A DNA stretch of 26,654 nucleotides from JAWXCB01 sp034440455 (GTDB lineage Bacteria; Bacteroidota; Bacteroidia; Chitinophagales; CAIOSU01): the NCBI GenBank assembly GCA_034440455.1, contig JAWXCB010000115.1, forward strand, positions 1-26,654, written 5' to 3'. Below are positions 1 to 7,933 of this stretch, in pieces; the stretch's first letter is position 1; each line of letters opens with the position of its first letter. The notes under the pieces were generated by a model that saw only the letters and a list, made by a program, of their open reading frames with translations, ran no database searches and had not been told where the DNA came from. The translations under genes and the position numbers were made by a program.

Positions 1-13
1 AGCCGAAATCATA

Positions 14-69
14 GTTTGGCTAAAGCCCTTTTTCTTTGACAATCTTTTTCCGTTGGCTAAAGCCAACGG
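14..69. repeat. Pair of REP-like hairpins with GGCTAAAGCC core
   Basis: Two related dyads lie close together. The first has the core GGCTAAAGCC at 18-27. The second is CCGTTGGC-TAAA-GCCAACGG at 50-69, a perfect 8-bp stem with a TAAA loop. Hairpins with this TTGGCTAAAGCCAA core are, from memory, frequent in intergenic regions of Bacteroidota genomes and resemble REP elements. The stem and loop are seen directly; the REP assignment is inference. I see no gene in 1-262. Confidence 0.6.
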
Positions 70-262
70 CAGTTAAGGCTTCGCTGAAAGACACCGCTGT
101 CCTCTTGCTTTCTGCGCTTCTAAACAGAGCCACAAAAGAAAGGAGATGAGTACGCGCCAAACACCACTTAAAAGAATCACGGGTATTGCTTACCTGCACT
201 TTTAACGCTTTACATTCGAGAAAACCGCTACTTTTATCCTCCGCTTATTAACAAACCCAATT

Positions 263-3200
263 ATGAAGACCAGATTTTATTTTTTCGTCCTTCTGTTGCT
301 TTTGTCTATCACTGAAAATGTGCAGGCGCAGCATTCCGTTGCCCGCGAGTGGAATGAGATGCAGCTCACCTGCATCCGCAAAGATTTGGCGCGCCCCACG
401 GTGCAGGCGCGTAATCTGTTTCACGTTGCCATCGCGATGTATGATGCGTGGGCGGCTTATGACAGCGTTGCAAAGCCTTATCTGCTTGGCGATACGGTGG
501 GTGGATATTACGCTCCGTTTGCAGGCGTTCCTCCTCCTTCCAATTTGGATTCAGCGCGTGATGAGGCTATCAGCTATGCGGCATACCGTCTTATCAAATG
601 GCGCTATCGCACTTCGCCCGGCATTGGCGTAACGGGTCCCAAGCTTGATTCGCTGTTTCTTGCGCTGGGCTATGATTCGTCTTATCACTCCTTTAACTAT
701 GTGAATGGCAACCCTGCCGACCTGGGCAATTATATTGCAGAACAGTTAATCGCCTATGGCTTGCAGGATGGCGCGAATGAAGCGAATGCGTATGCGAATC
801 AATATTACACGCCCCGCAATCCAACCTTGTTGCCCGTTGTTGCAGGAAATCCAAACGTGGTTGACCCCAACTTGTGGCAGCCGCTCACGCTCAATGTGTT
901 TATTGACCAAAATGGAAACGTGATTCCTGTGAGTACGCCCCCGTTTCAGGCGCCTGAGTGGGGCAATGTGACGCCTTTTGCATTGACGGATTCCAATAAA
1001 ACTGTTTATTCGCGTGGTGGGCATAACTACAATGTGTATCGCGACCCGGGCGCACCACCTCAAATTGATACGGTGAATGGAATCGGAATTGATGACCCTT
1101 ACAAATGGACGCACACGCTCACTTCAACGTGGTCATCGCATCTCGACCCTACGGATGGTGTGATGATGGATGTTTCTCCTGCAAGCATCGGCAACGCGCA
1201 TAATTATCCTACTACCGATGCCGAGTATCCGAATTTTTATGATATGCTGAATGGAGGTGATAACAGCACCGGCTACGCCATCAATCCGAAAACAGGACAG
1301 CCTTATGCCACTCAAATTGTTCCGCGCGGTGATTACACGCGTGTGCTTGCAGAGTTTTGGGCGGATGGACCGAGTTCGGAAACGCCTCCCGGACATTGGT
1401 ATGGCATCTTGAATTATGTGAACGACCATCCGCAATTTGAAAAACGCTGGGGTGGAAAAGGTCCTCTGATGGATGAGTTGGAGTGGAATGTGAAATCATA
1501 TTTTGCGCTGGGAGGCGCAACGCATGATGCCGCCATCTGCGCATGGGGCATCAAAGGCTGGTATGATTCTGCGCGTCCGATTACGGCAATCCGCTACATG
1601 GCTGACCAGGGACAAAGCACGGATACTTTGCTTGCGAATTATTCTCCCGCAGGCTTGCCGCTCATTCCCGATTTCGTGGATGTGGTGCGCGACACCAATG
1701 ATGCCCTTGCCGTAAGAGTGGTTGATTCGCTGGGCAATGTGTTGTTCTATCGGAATGTGGGTAAAATAAAAATCAAGGCGTGGAAAGGTCCTGATTATAT
1801 CGCCAATCCCGCAACTGATGTTGCAGGCGTGGATTGGATTTTGGCGGAAAACTGGTATCCGTATCAGCGCCCCACATTTGTAACGCCACCGTTTGCAGGA
1901 TTTATTTCCGGGCACTCCACTTACTCGCGCACTGCCGCTGAAGTGATGACGCTGATTACGGGCGATGAATATTTTCCCGGGGGCATGGGTGAGTTTCATG
2001 CTACGGCAAATCAATATCTCGTGTTTGAAGAAGGACCCAGCGTTGACGTTACGTTGCAATGGGCGAAATATAATGATGCTTCCGACCAATGCAGCCTTTC
2101 AAGAATTTGGGGCGGCATCCATCCTCCCGCTGATGATATTCCCGGACGCTTGCTCGGGCAACAAATTGGACCTGTCGCTTTCCACCATGCGGTAGATTAT
2201 TTCGACAGCGAAAAGCCAATGCTCACGGTTACAAGAAATATGACTTTGATAAATGACCCCGCCACGCTATCAACAAATTTAAGATTTGAGATAGCAGTAG
2301 AATATAATGAGATAATGGATACCACAGTAGTTCCCTTAATTACATTTCCGATTGAAAATCCTTTAACAAATACTCTGACTTTTGATCCTGCAAACTGTTA
2401 CTGGTCAGACTGGAAAACATATATTGCCGCTTATGTGATTGCCGATGCTAATGAAACATTGCCGAATGTAGATGTACATGTAACAGGTGGTAAAGATGTT
2501 GTTGGAAACGAACACGAGCCTTATGATGCTGCTGACCTGTTCAGCATTGATACGGAAAACCCAAGCGTGGTTTCCGTAACTCCGAGTACAAGTATTATCA
2601 ATGATGGCGATGCAGGAACCGGCACGTTTAAACTGACAATTATTTTCAGTGAAAACATGCAGATTGGCAGTATGCCGGTGATTTCATTTCCTGTCGAAGA
2701 TGCGCTTGCAAACACGCTGACTGAAAATGACACAGCGACCTGGCTGAACGAAACAACATTTGAAGCGAACTATGATGTTTCCGATGCGAATGAATTGCTA
2801 AATGCTATTGATGTAACCATCACCACATTGGTTGACGAAGCCGGAAATGACATGGCGCAGTTCGATGCAGCGGACAATTTCAGCATTGACATGGAAAATC
2901 CTTCTGTGGTTTCTGTTACTCCAAGCGTAAGCGTGATTACCGATGCGCAGATTGGAGTTGAAGCGTTCACACTCACGGTTACATTTGACCAGAGCATGGA
3001 TACCTCTGAGAAATTCTCGGTGACTTTCCCCATTGAAAATCCGTTTGCAAGCACGCTTGCTTACAATTCAAACGCAAGCGCATGGACAAGTCAAATAGTG
3101 TATGAAGCGAAGTATGATGTAACTGACGCGCAGGAAATTCTGAGTGATATTGACTTGGAAGTTGCCACCGTATGCACCGATTTAGCAGGCAACATTCAGG

Positions 3201-3514
3201 TGGCTTTTTACGAAGCAGACAAGTTCAGCATTGACATGGATAACACAGGCGTTGCGGGTGTAGATGAAAATGGAATTCGCGTGTATCCGAATCCCGTAGG
3301 CAGCGGTGCGATGTTGTATGTTGAAGTTGCGCAAGTGAAAGAAGGAGCGGTTTTACAATTGTTGAATGCGCAAGGCAGAGTAGTGATTGCACAGCAACTG
3401 ACAAATCAAAAATCAAGCATCGCGCTTGCTTCGCTTCCTGCGGGATTGTATCTGCTGCGCGTTGGCGGAGTAGAAAAAGAATTTTCACACAGCGTGTTGA
3501 TTCTGGGGAATTAG
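263..3514 (+). CDS. Secreted vanadium-dependent haloperoxidase/PAP2-type enzyme with Ig-like repeats and T9SS sorting domain
   Basis: The 1083-residue protein starts with a signal peptide (about residues 1-23, hydrophobic core then VQAQ), so it is exported. The catalytic part (about 24-650) carries all three parts of the vanadate/phosphate-binding signature: KxxxxxxRP at 431-439, SGHS at 549-552 and SRxxxxxHxxxD at 613-624, with H620 as the expected vanadate ligand or phosphatase nucleophile. Three Ig-like repeats of about 110 residues follow (about 655-760, 760-873 and 873-989), joined by FSID-(T/M)-(E/D)-N linkers. The C-terminus (about 1000-1083, VYPNP then PAGLYLLRV) is a type A T9SS sorting domain that directs release or attachment at the outer surface. 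Vanadium haloperoxidases and acid phosphatases share this fold, so halide oxidation is not proven. No operon partner is evident; the next gene begins 49 bp downstream. The ATG at 263 directly precedes the signal peptide. Confidence 0.85.
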   Translation: MKTRFYFFVLLLLLSITENVQAQHSVAREWNEMQLTCIRKDLARPTVQARNLFHVAIAMYDAWAAYDSVAKPYLLGDTVGGYYAPFAGVPPPSNLDSARDEAISYAAYRLIKWRYRTSPGIGVTGPKLDSLFLALGYDSSYHSFNYVNGNPADLGNYIAEQLIAYGLQDGANEANAYANQYYTPRNPTLLPVVAGNPNVVDPNLWQPLTLNVFIDQNGNVIPVSTPPFQAPEWGNVTPFALTDSNKTVYSRGGHNYNVYRDPGAPPQIDTVNGIGIDDPYKWTHTLTSTWSSHLDPTDGVMMDVSPASIGNAHNYPTTDAEYPNFYDMLNGGDNSTGYAINPKTGQPYATQIVPRGDYTRVLAEFWADGPSSETPPGHWYGILNYVNDHPQFEKRWGGKGPLMDELEWNVKSYFALGGATHDAAICAWGIKGWYDSARPITAIRYMADQGQSTDTLLANYSPAGLPLIPDFVDVVRDTNDALAVRVVDSLGNVLFYRNVGKIKIKAWKGPDYIANPATDVAGVDWILAENWYPYQRPTFVTPPFAGFISGHSTYSRTAAEVMTLITGDEYFPGGMGEFHATANQYLVFEEGPSVDVTLQWAKYNDASDQCSLSRIWGGIHPPADDIPGRLLGQQIGPVAFHHAVDYFDSEKPMLTVTRNMTLINDPATLSTNLRFEIAVEYNEIMDTTVVPLITFPIENPLTNTLTFDPANCYWSDWKTYIAAYVIADANETLPNVDVHVTGGKDVVGNEHEPYDAADLFSIDTENPSVVSVTPSTSIINDGDAGTGTFKLTIIFSENMQIGSMPVISFPVEDALANTLTENDTATWLNETTFEANYDVSDANELLNAIDVTITTLVDEAGNDMAQFDAADNFSIDMENPSVVSVTPSVSVITDAQIGVEAFTLTVTFDQSMDTSEKFSVTFPIENPFASTLAYNSNASAWTSQIVYEAKYDVTDAQEILSDIDLEVATVCTDLAGNIQVAFYEADKFSIDMDNTGVAGVDENGIRVYPNPVGSGAMLYVEVAQVKEGAVLQLLNAQGRVVIAQQLTNQKSSIALASLPAGLYLLRVGGVEKEFSHSVLILGN

Positions 3515-3563
3515 AAATCTCCTTGATAAACATCAAAAAGATTTCTCAAGAAAGGAAATAAAC

Positions 3564-4913
3564 TTGCGTACGATGAAAAATCCCGTACGCGCAGTTGAAG
3601 TCCTCACATCTGTCAAAACCGACTATTGTTTGGGCTTTCCCGGCTCCATGCAAAAAATCACCGATGATGGCACGATGCTGCTGCATCCCGACCACACGGA
3701 TAAATTGCTCCGCGCAGAATATGCCTGCGAAACCCTCACTATAGGCGATGAGCGGCTCGGCTTTTACAAATATGCTGACTGGCTTCCTGTGAATCATTTC
3801 CTTTCCGGTTCCAGCGCTCCTATTACCTACAAGAGCGAGCGTCTTGCAAAATTTCTGAAACTCAAAAATCTGTATATCACGTTCAGTGGCTTTTTTCCTG
3901 AGCGCGATGTGTATATGCTCACCGGTACGTTCAAAGAATGTGAAGCGTATGCAGTGTGCGGTCGCCTGCCTGAAGATTTTAAGGATGTGCTGGTGGTTGC
4001 CTCCGCAGGAAACACTGCCCGTGCGTTTGCGCGCGTGTGTTCTGAAAATAATATCAAGCTTCTTTTAGTGGTGCCGCATATCCGCAGAAGCAAGTTGTGG
4101 TTTCGCGAAGAATTAAATCCTTGTGTGAAATTGATTACGGTGGGCGGTAACAGCGATTATTATGATGCCATTCGCGTAGCGGATGATATTTGCAAACTGC
4201 CCGGATTTGTTGCCGAAGGCGGAGCAAAGAATGTAGCAAGACGCGATGGCATGGGTACGACTGTTCTATCGGCTGTCACAGCTATTGGTGAAATTCCTGA
4301 TTATTATTTTCAGGCGGTGGGCAGCGGCACAGGCGCGATAGCTGCGTGGGAGGCAAACCTGCGCTTTAACGCAAGTGGAGATTTTGAAAAGAAAAAAATG
4401 CGTCTGCATGTTTCGCAGAATGAGCCGTTCACTCCCATGTATGATGCGTGGAAAGAAAACTCGCGCCAACTGCTGCCGATGGATGAAGCGGAATCAAAAA
4501 AGAAACTTTCTCAGATTTTTGCAGACGTGCTTGCCAACCGCAAGCCTCCTTATGGAATCAAAGGCGGTTTGTATGATGCCCTGATTGATTCAGAAGGCGA
4601 CATGCACACCGTGACAAACGAAGAAGCAAAACTTGCGTCAAAAATTTTCCTGCGCGAAGAAGGCATTGACATTGAACCTGCTGCTGCGGTTGCTACAGCT
4701 TCATTAATGAAATGTGTGGAAGACGGTACGGTGGAGCGTGATGCTATCATCATGCTCAACATCACCGGTGGCGGCAGCGAGCGTTTCAAGTCTGAACACA
4801 ACACGGTGAACTTAGAACCTTCCTATGTGATTGATATTGAGAAATACAATCCGGAAGCGGATGCTAAGATGGTTTTGGAATTATTTGAAAACCGGAAAGT
4901 GAGGAAGGCGTGA
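3564..4913 (+). CDS. Cysteate synthase-like PLP-dependent enzyme (threonine synthase family)
   Basis: This is a fold-type II PLP enzyme resembling cysteate synthase, which makes L-cysteate from O-phospho-L-serine and sulfite. Numbering from the TTG at 3564, K124 in TGTFKE is the likely PLP lysine, ASAGNT at 146-151 contacts the cofactor, and GSGTG at 253-257 is the phosphate-binding glycine loop. The TGTFKE-type motif and the N-terminal region with LLRAEY and WLPV fit the cysteate synthase branch better than ordinary threonine synthase. In methanogens the enzyme serves coenzyme M synthesis; in Bacteroidota cysteate is condensed with a fatty acyl group to form capnine-type sulfonolipids, so that role is inferred here. 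The acyltransferase and reductase of that pathway are not in the window. The start could be TTG at 3564, six bases after AAGGAA, or the in-frame ATG at 3573. Threonine synthase is the main alternative. Confidence 0.75.
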   Translation: MRTMKNPVRAVEVLTSVKTDYCLGFPGSMQKITDDGTMLLHPDHTDKLLRAEYACETLTIGDERLGFYKYADWLPVNHFLSGSSAPITYKSERLAKFLKLKNLYITFSGFFPERDVYMLTGTFKECEAYAVCGRLPEDFKDVLVVASAGNTARAFARVCSENNIKLLLVVPHIRRSKLWFREELNPCVKLITVGGNSDYYDAIRVADDICKLPGFVAEGGAKNVARRDGMGTTVLSAVTAIGEIPDYYFQAVGSGTGAIAAWEANLRFNASGDFEKKKMRLHVSQNEPFTPMYDAWKENSRQLLPMDEAESKKKLSQIFADVLANRKPPYGIKGGLYDALIDSEGDMHTVTNEEAKLASKIFLREEGIDIEPAAAVATASLMKCVEDGTVERDAIIMLNITGGGSERFKSEHNTVNLEPSYVIDIEKYNPEADAKMVLELFENRKVRKA

Positions 4914-5100
4914 CAAATTAATTTAAAACTAAAATTCAAGTTTCAACTGCAACTTTGCAATCTGTTTCTGTGAATGAAGCGCGAAATGGATATTGCTTTT
5001 TCATCCGTACAAATGCCAAATGTAAATAGGCAGTAGCAGTTGTATCTTGTCTGTCGTCCATTTACTGTTAACCTTCTCAGTAACCATTTTTCCACATCCG
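4914..5100. other. Intergenic region upstream of the atpD promoter
   Basis: No convincing gene is present. The stretch is AT-rich. It holds an inverted copy of a short dispersed repeat at 5046-5072, listed separately, and ends at the atpD promoter. Confidence 0.6.
5046..5072 (-). repeat. Dispersed 27-bp repeat, copy 3 (inverted)
   Basis: Read on the minus strand, this 27-mer matches the repeat core ending at 23155 at 22 of 27 positions by hand alignment, including an exact GGACGACAGACAA. Only the core is shared; the TTTAAACTTCAAAC tail found in the other two copies is absent. The element lies about 30 bp upstream of the atpD promoter. Confidence 0.6.
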
Positions 5101-5131
5101 TTTGCTTTCCCAAAACAGTGTAGTATCTTTG
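5101..5131 (+). promoter_or_regulatory. Promoter of atpD (Bacteroidota type)
   Basis: TTTG at 5101-5104 (-33 element) is followed after 19 bp by TATCTTTG at 5124-5131, a perfect match to the TAnnTTTG -7 element used by the Bacteroidota primary sigma factor. Transcription should start a few bases downstream, giving a leader of roughly 25-30 nt before the ATG at 5165. Confidence 0.75.
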
Positions 5132-5164
5132 CCGCGAATTTTAAAAAACCTCTCTCATAATATC

Positions 5165-6667
5165 ATGGCTAACATCGGAAAAGTAAAGCAGGTAATCGGT
5201 GCGGTGGTGGACGTGAGCTTCGAAAACGGCAAGCTCCCCAACATCCTCAACAGCCTGAACATCAAGATGCAGGATGGTTCCACGCTGATACTCGAAACGC
5301 AGAAACATTTGGGCGAAGACAGCGTGCGCACCATCGCGATGGATAGCACCAACGGGCTGATGCGCGGCATGGCAGTGATTGACTCGGGCGCACCTATCAC
5401 GATGCCTGTGGGCGATGAAATTAAAGGTCGCCTGCTCAATGTGGTGGGTGAAGCGATTGACGGTATCGGACCCATCAAAACAAAGAAGGGTTACCCGATT
5501 CACCGCAAGCCTCCTGTGTTTGAAGATTTATCAACAGAAACGGAAGTGCTCTTTACGGGCATTAAAGTGATTGACCTCATTGAGCCTTATTCAAAGGGCG
5601 GAAAGGTTGGTCTGTTTGGTGGCGCGGGTGTGGGCAAGACGGTTATCATCATGGAGCTTATCAATAACATCGCGAAGAGCTATGCGGGGATGTCGGTGTT
5701 TGCAGGTGTGGGTGAAAGAACCCGTGAAGGAAATGATTTGCTCCGCGAAATGATTGAATCAAACGTGGTGCGCTATGGAGAAGATTTCAAGCACAGCATG
5801 GAAAAAGGCGATTGGAATCTCGCGCAGGTAGATATGAAGGAGCTTGCACAATCGCAGGCTACGCTGGTGTTCGGGCAGATGAACGAGCCACCCGGAGCGC
5901 GTGCGCGTGTTGCGCTTTCAGGATTGACTGTTGCTGAATATTTCCGCGATGGCGATGAAAACGACCCGACAGGAAAAGACATTCTCTTTTTCGTTGACAA
6001 TATCTTCCGCTTCACGCAGGCAGGTTCTGAAGTATCCGCGTTGTTAGGTCGTATGCCTTCAGCGGTGGGTTATCAGCCAACGCTTGCTACGGAAATGGGA
6101 TTGATGCAAGAGCGCATCACTTCAACGAAGCGCGGTTCTATCACCTCGGTGCAGGCCGTTTACGTTCCTGCGGATGACTTGACTGACCCTGCTCCCGCAA
6201 CGACATTTGCCCATTTGGACGCGACAACGGTATTGAGCCGTAAGATTGCCGAGTTGGGAATTTATCCAGCAGTTGATCCGCTCGATTCTACTTCAAGAAT
6301 TCTCACTCCGCAGATTGTGGGTGAAGCGCATTACAACTGCGCGCAGCGCGTGAAGAGGATTTTGCAGCGCTACAAGGAATTACAAGATATTATTGCGATT
6401 CTTGGTTTGGAAGAATTGTCGGAAGAAGACAAGCAGGTGGTGAGCCGCGCAAGACGTGTGCAGCGTTTCTTGTCGCAGCCGTTCCACGTTGCCGAGCAGT
6501 TTACCGGCATGAAAGGTGTGTTGGTTTCCATCGAAGAATGTATCCGGGGCTTCAATATGATTATGGATGGTGAAGTGGATGAATATCCGGAAACAGCCTT
6601 CAGCTATGTCGGCACGATTGACGAAGCGATTGAGAAGGGGAAGAAGATGATGGCGGAGAGTAAGTAA
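5165..6667 (+). CDS. atpD: F1 ATP synthase subunit beta
   Basis: Catalytic subunit of the F1 head, which binds and converts ADP plus phosphate to ATP at the inner face of the cytoplasmic membrane. The 500-residue product has the usual family length. It shows the N-terminal beta-barrel opening MANIGKVKQVIGAVVDVSF, the Walker A loop GGAGVGKT at 152-159, GERTREGNDL just after it, and the Walker B region ILFFVDNIFRFTQAGSEVSALLGRMPS. The frame is open upstream to 5102, but the ATG at 5165 gives the standard N-terminus and lies just downstream of the promoter. atpC follows 118 bp later. As is common in Bacteroidota, this pair is separate from the rest of the atp genes, none of which is in the window. 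Confidence 0.98.
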   Translation: MANIGKVKQVIGAVVDVSFENGKLPNILNSLNIKMQDGSTLILETQKHLGEDSVRTIAMDSTNGLMRGMAVIDSGAPITMPVGDEIKGRLLNVVGEAIDGIGPIKTKKGYPIHRKPPVFEDLSTETEVLFTGIKVIDLIEPYSKGGKVGLFGGAGVGKTVIIMELINNIAKSYAGMSVFAGVGERTREGNDLLREMIESNVVRYGEDFKHSMEKGDWNLAQVDMKELAQSQATLVFGQMNEPPGARARVALSGLTVAEYFRDGDENDPTGKDILFFVDNIFRFTQAGSEVSALLGRMPSAVGYQPTLATEMGLMQERITSTKRGSITSVQAVYVPADDLTDPAPATTFAHLDATTVLSRKIAELGIYPAVDPLDSTSRILTPQIVGEAHYNCAQRVKRILQRYKELQDIIAILGLEELSEEDKQVVSRARRVQRFLSQPFHVAEQFTGMKGVLVSIEECIRGFNMIMDGEVDEYPETAFSYVGTIDEAIEKGKKMMAESK

Positions 6668-6785
6668 TTCGATGATTTGCTGATTCGATGATTCGGTAAT
6701 TAAAGTCCCGTTCATCATAGAATCACCGAATTAAGAAATCACCGAATCAGGTTTCATCATCGAATTATCGAATCAATAAATCAAC
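6668..6785. repeat. Imperfect direct and inverted ATTCGGTGATT-type repeats between atpD and atpC
   Basis: The spacer consists almost wholly of degenerate copies of about 11 bp, such as GATTCGATGATTCGG near 6681-6696 in one orientation and AATCACCGAATT/AATCACCGAATC near 6720-6750 in the other, then ATCATCGAATTATCGAATC near 6756-6775. The two halves are roughly inverted and could fold into a long imperfect hairpin in the atpDC transcript. No coding potential is seen. Confidence 0.6.
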
Positions 6786-7031
6786 ATGCATTTAGAAATA
6801 CTCACTCCAGAAAAAAAAATCTTCGATGGCGAAGTAACGGGCGTAAAGCTGCCCGGTGCAGTTGGCTCATTTGAGATTTTGAAGAATCACGCTCCGATCA
6901 TCTCTGCGCTTATCAAAGGCGAAGTGCGTGTGAAAAGCGCACAAGGCTCGCAGACCTTCAAAATCAACAGCGGCTTCGTTGAATGTTTAAACAACGAGGT
7001 GACGGTGTTGGTGGAAGGCGTGGAAAAGTAA
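6786..7031 (+). CDS. atpC: F1 ATP synthase subunit epsilon (short form)
   Basis: Central-stalk subunit that couples F1 rotation to the c-ring. The 81-residue product covers only the N-terminal beta-sandwich domain: MHLEILTPEKKIFDG, LPGAVGSFEILKNHAP, and a C-terminal NNEVTVLVEGVEK. The C-terminal helical hairpin of about 50 residues that inhibits ATP hydrolysis in many bacterial epsilon subunits is absent. Short epsilon subunits of this size are usual in Bacteroidota, so this is probably an intact gene. It follows atpD in the same direction and is probably co-transcribed with it. Confidence 0.95.
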   Translation: MHLEILTPEKKIFDGEVTGVKLPGAVGSFEILKNHAPIISALIKGEVRVKSAQGSQTFKINSGFVECLNNEVTVLVEGVEK

Positions 7032-7048
7032 TCATCCTTCTTTTTTAA

Positions 7049-7072
7049 CTCTGCGTCTTTGCGCCTCTGCGT
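7049..7072 (+). repeat. Triplicated 8-bp CTYTGCGY repeat
   Basis: Three tandem units, CTCTGCGT, CTTTGCGC and CTCTGCGT, lie just downstream of atpC. Very similar CTTTGCGTCTTTGCG strings are, from memory, common intergenic motifs in several environmental bacterial groups. Function is unknown. Confidence 0.6.
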
Positions 7073-7121
7073 GAAAAAATCCTGCTTGCGACAATCCACC
7101 ATAACGCTGTCGAAATCATCC

Positions 7122-7152
7122 TTGCGCGATTCTCCTAATTTATTTAGCTTTA
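7122..7152 (+). promoter_or_regulatory. Possible promoter of the PAP2_C gene
   Basis: TTG at 7122-7124 is followed after 20 bp by TAGCTTTA at 7145-7152, one mismatch from TAnnTTTG. A start of transcription near 7159 would leave a leader of about 30 nt before the ATG at 7191. Weaker than the atpD and actA promoters. Confidence 0.4.
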
Positions 7153-7190
7153 CGTTCGTAAATTTCAATTCAAACCGAAAAGTTTGTTTT

Positions 7191-7862
7191 ATGGGAATGA
7201 ATGAAAAGCTGGTTCAAATAAAAGCCTCGTGGAAGCTCGCGTTGAGCGACCCTTATTTCCGGTGGCAGTTTCTCATTACAATGCTTTTCTTTTTTGCAGT
7301 GAGCAAACACAACTTTCATTTTCTAAACCTGTGGGAGCATCGCGCAGGCTTCCGGTTGCATGACCCCGTTCTGAATATGCTTCAACCCCGTGATTTCTCC
7401 AACATCATTTTCTTTTTTACTTATTCTGCAATCCTTTTCGTGTTCGTTTCAAGCCTATCAAACCCGGGAAGGTTTGTGCGCGGCATTCAGGCGTATGCGC
7501 TCATCGTGGCGTTGCGCACGGCAAGCATTTATTTCTTTCCGTTGGAAGCGCCTTCCGGCATGGTGCTGCTTGTTGACCCGATTGCAAACTTTTGTTTTCA
7601 AACGCAAACCGCCATCACCAAAGACTTGTTCTTTTCGGGACATACAGCTACGGTAGCTTTTGTATTCCTCATGGCGCAAAACCGCTTTCTGAAAATATTT
7701 TGTTTCATCGCATTGCTTACAGTTCCTATCCTATTAATGTGGCAGCATGTGCATTACACTGTTGATGTTGTCTTTGCGCCTTTTGTCGCCTTTTGCTGTG
7801 CAAGAGCAATTGACTGGGTGAACCGCCAGCACGAATACGGGAAGGCGCTGTTTAAGTATTGA
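7191..7862 (+). CDS. PAP2_C (sphingomyelin synthase-like) integral membrane protein
   Basis: This 223-residue polytopic membrane protein has about six hydrophobic segments. It carries the catalytic signature of the PAP2_C/sphingomyelin synthase family: FSGHTA with H151, and HYTVDV with H188 and D192, which would form the His-His-Asp triad of lipid phosphotransferases and phosphatases. Family members move or remove phospho-headgroups on sphingoid-type or glycerol lipids. The substrate cannot be read from the sequence, but Bacteroidota make sphingolipids and sulfonolipids, so a role in such headgroups is possible. The frame is open further upstream (to 7059), but that part runs through repeat-like intergenic sequence. 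The ATG at 7191 gives a normal N-terminus (MGMNEKLVQIK) before the first membrane segment and sits about 38 bp after a possible promoter. The function beyond family level is uncertain. Confidence 0.75.
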   Translation: MGMNEKLVQIKASWKLALSDPYFRWQFLITMLFFFAVSKHNFHFLNLWEHRAGFRLHDPVLNMLQPRDFSNIIFFFTYSAILFVFVSSLSNPGRFVRGIQAYALIVALRTASIYFFPLEAPSGMVLLVDPIANFCFQTQTAITKDLFFSGHTATVAFVFLMAQNRFLKIFCFIALLTVPILLMWQHVHYTVDVVFAPFVAFCCARAIDWVNRQHEYGKALFKY

Positions 7863-7933
7863 GTGAGTCATCTCGCACTTTTGGGTAATCTTCATTCTAA
7901 TTCTACTGTCTTCTGATTTACATTTGTTTTTCC

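Noticed and set aside
1496..2089. 197-codon open frame on the minus strand
   Set aside because: It lies wholly inside the haloperoxidase-like gene, whose plus-strand product carries all catalytic motifs. The minus-strand translation shows no domain and is a shadow of codon bias.
6668..6785. CRISPR-like array between atpD and atpC
   Set aside because: The units are degenerate, about 11 bp, in both orientations and without uniform spacers, so this is not a CRISPR array.
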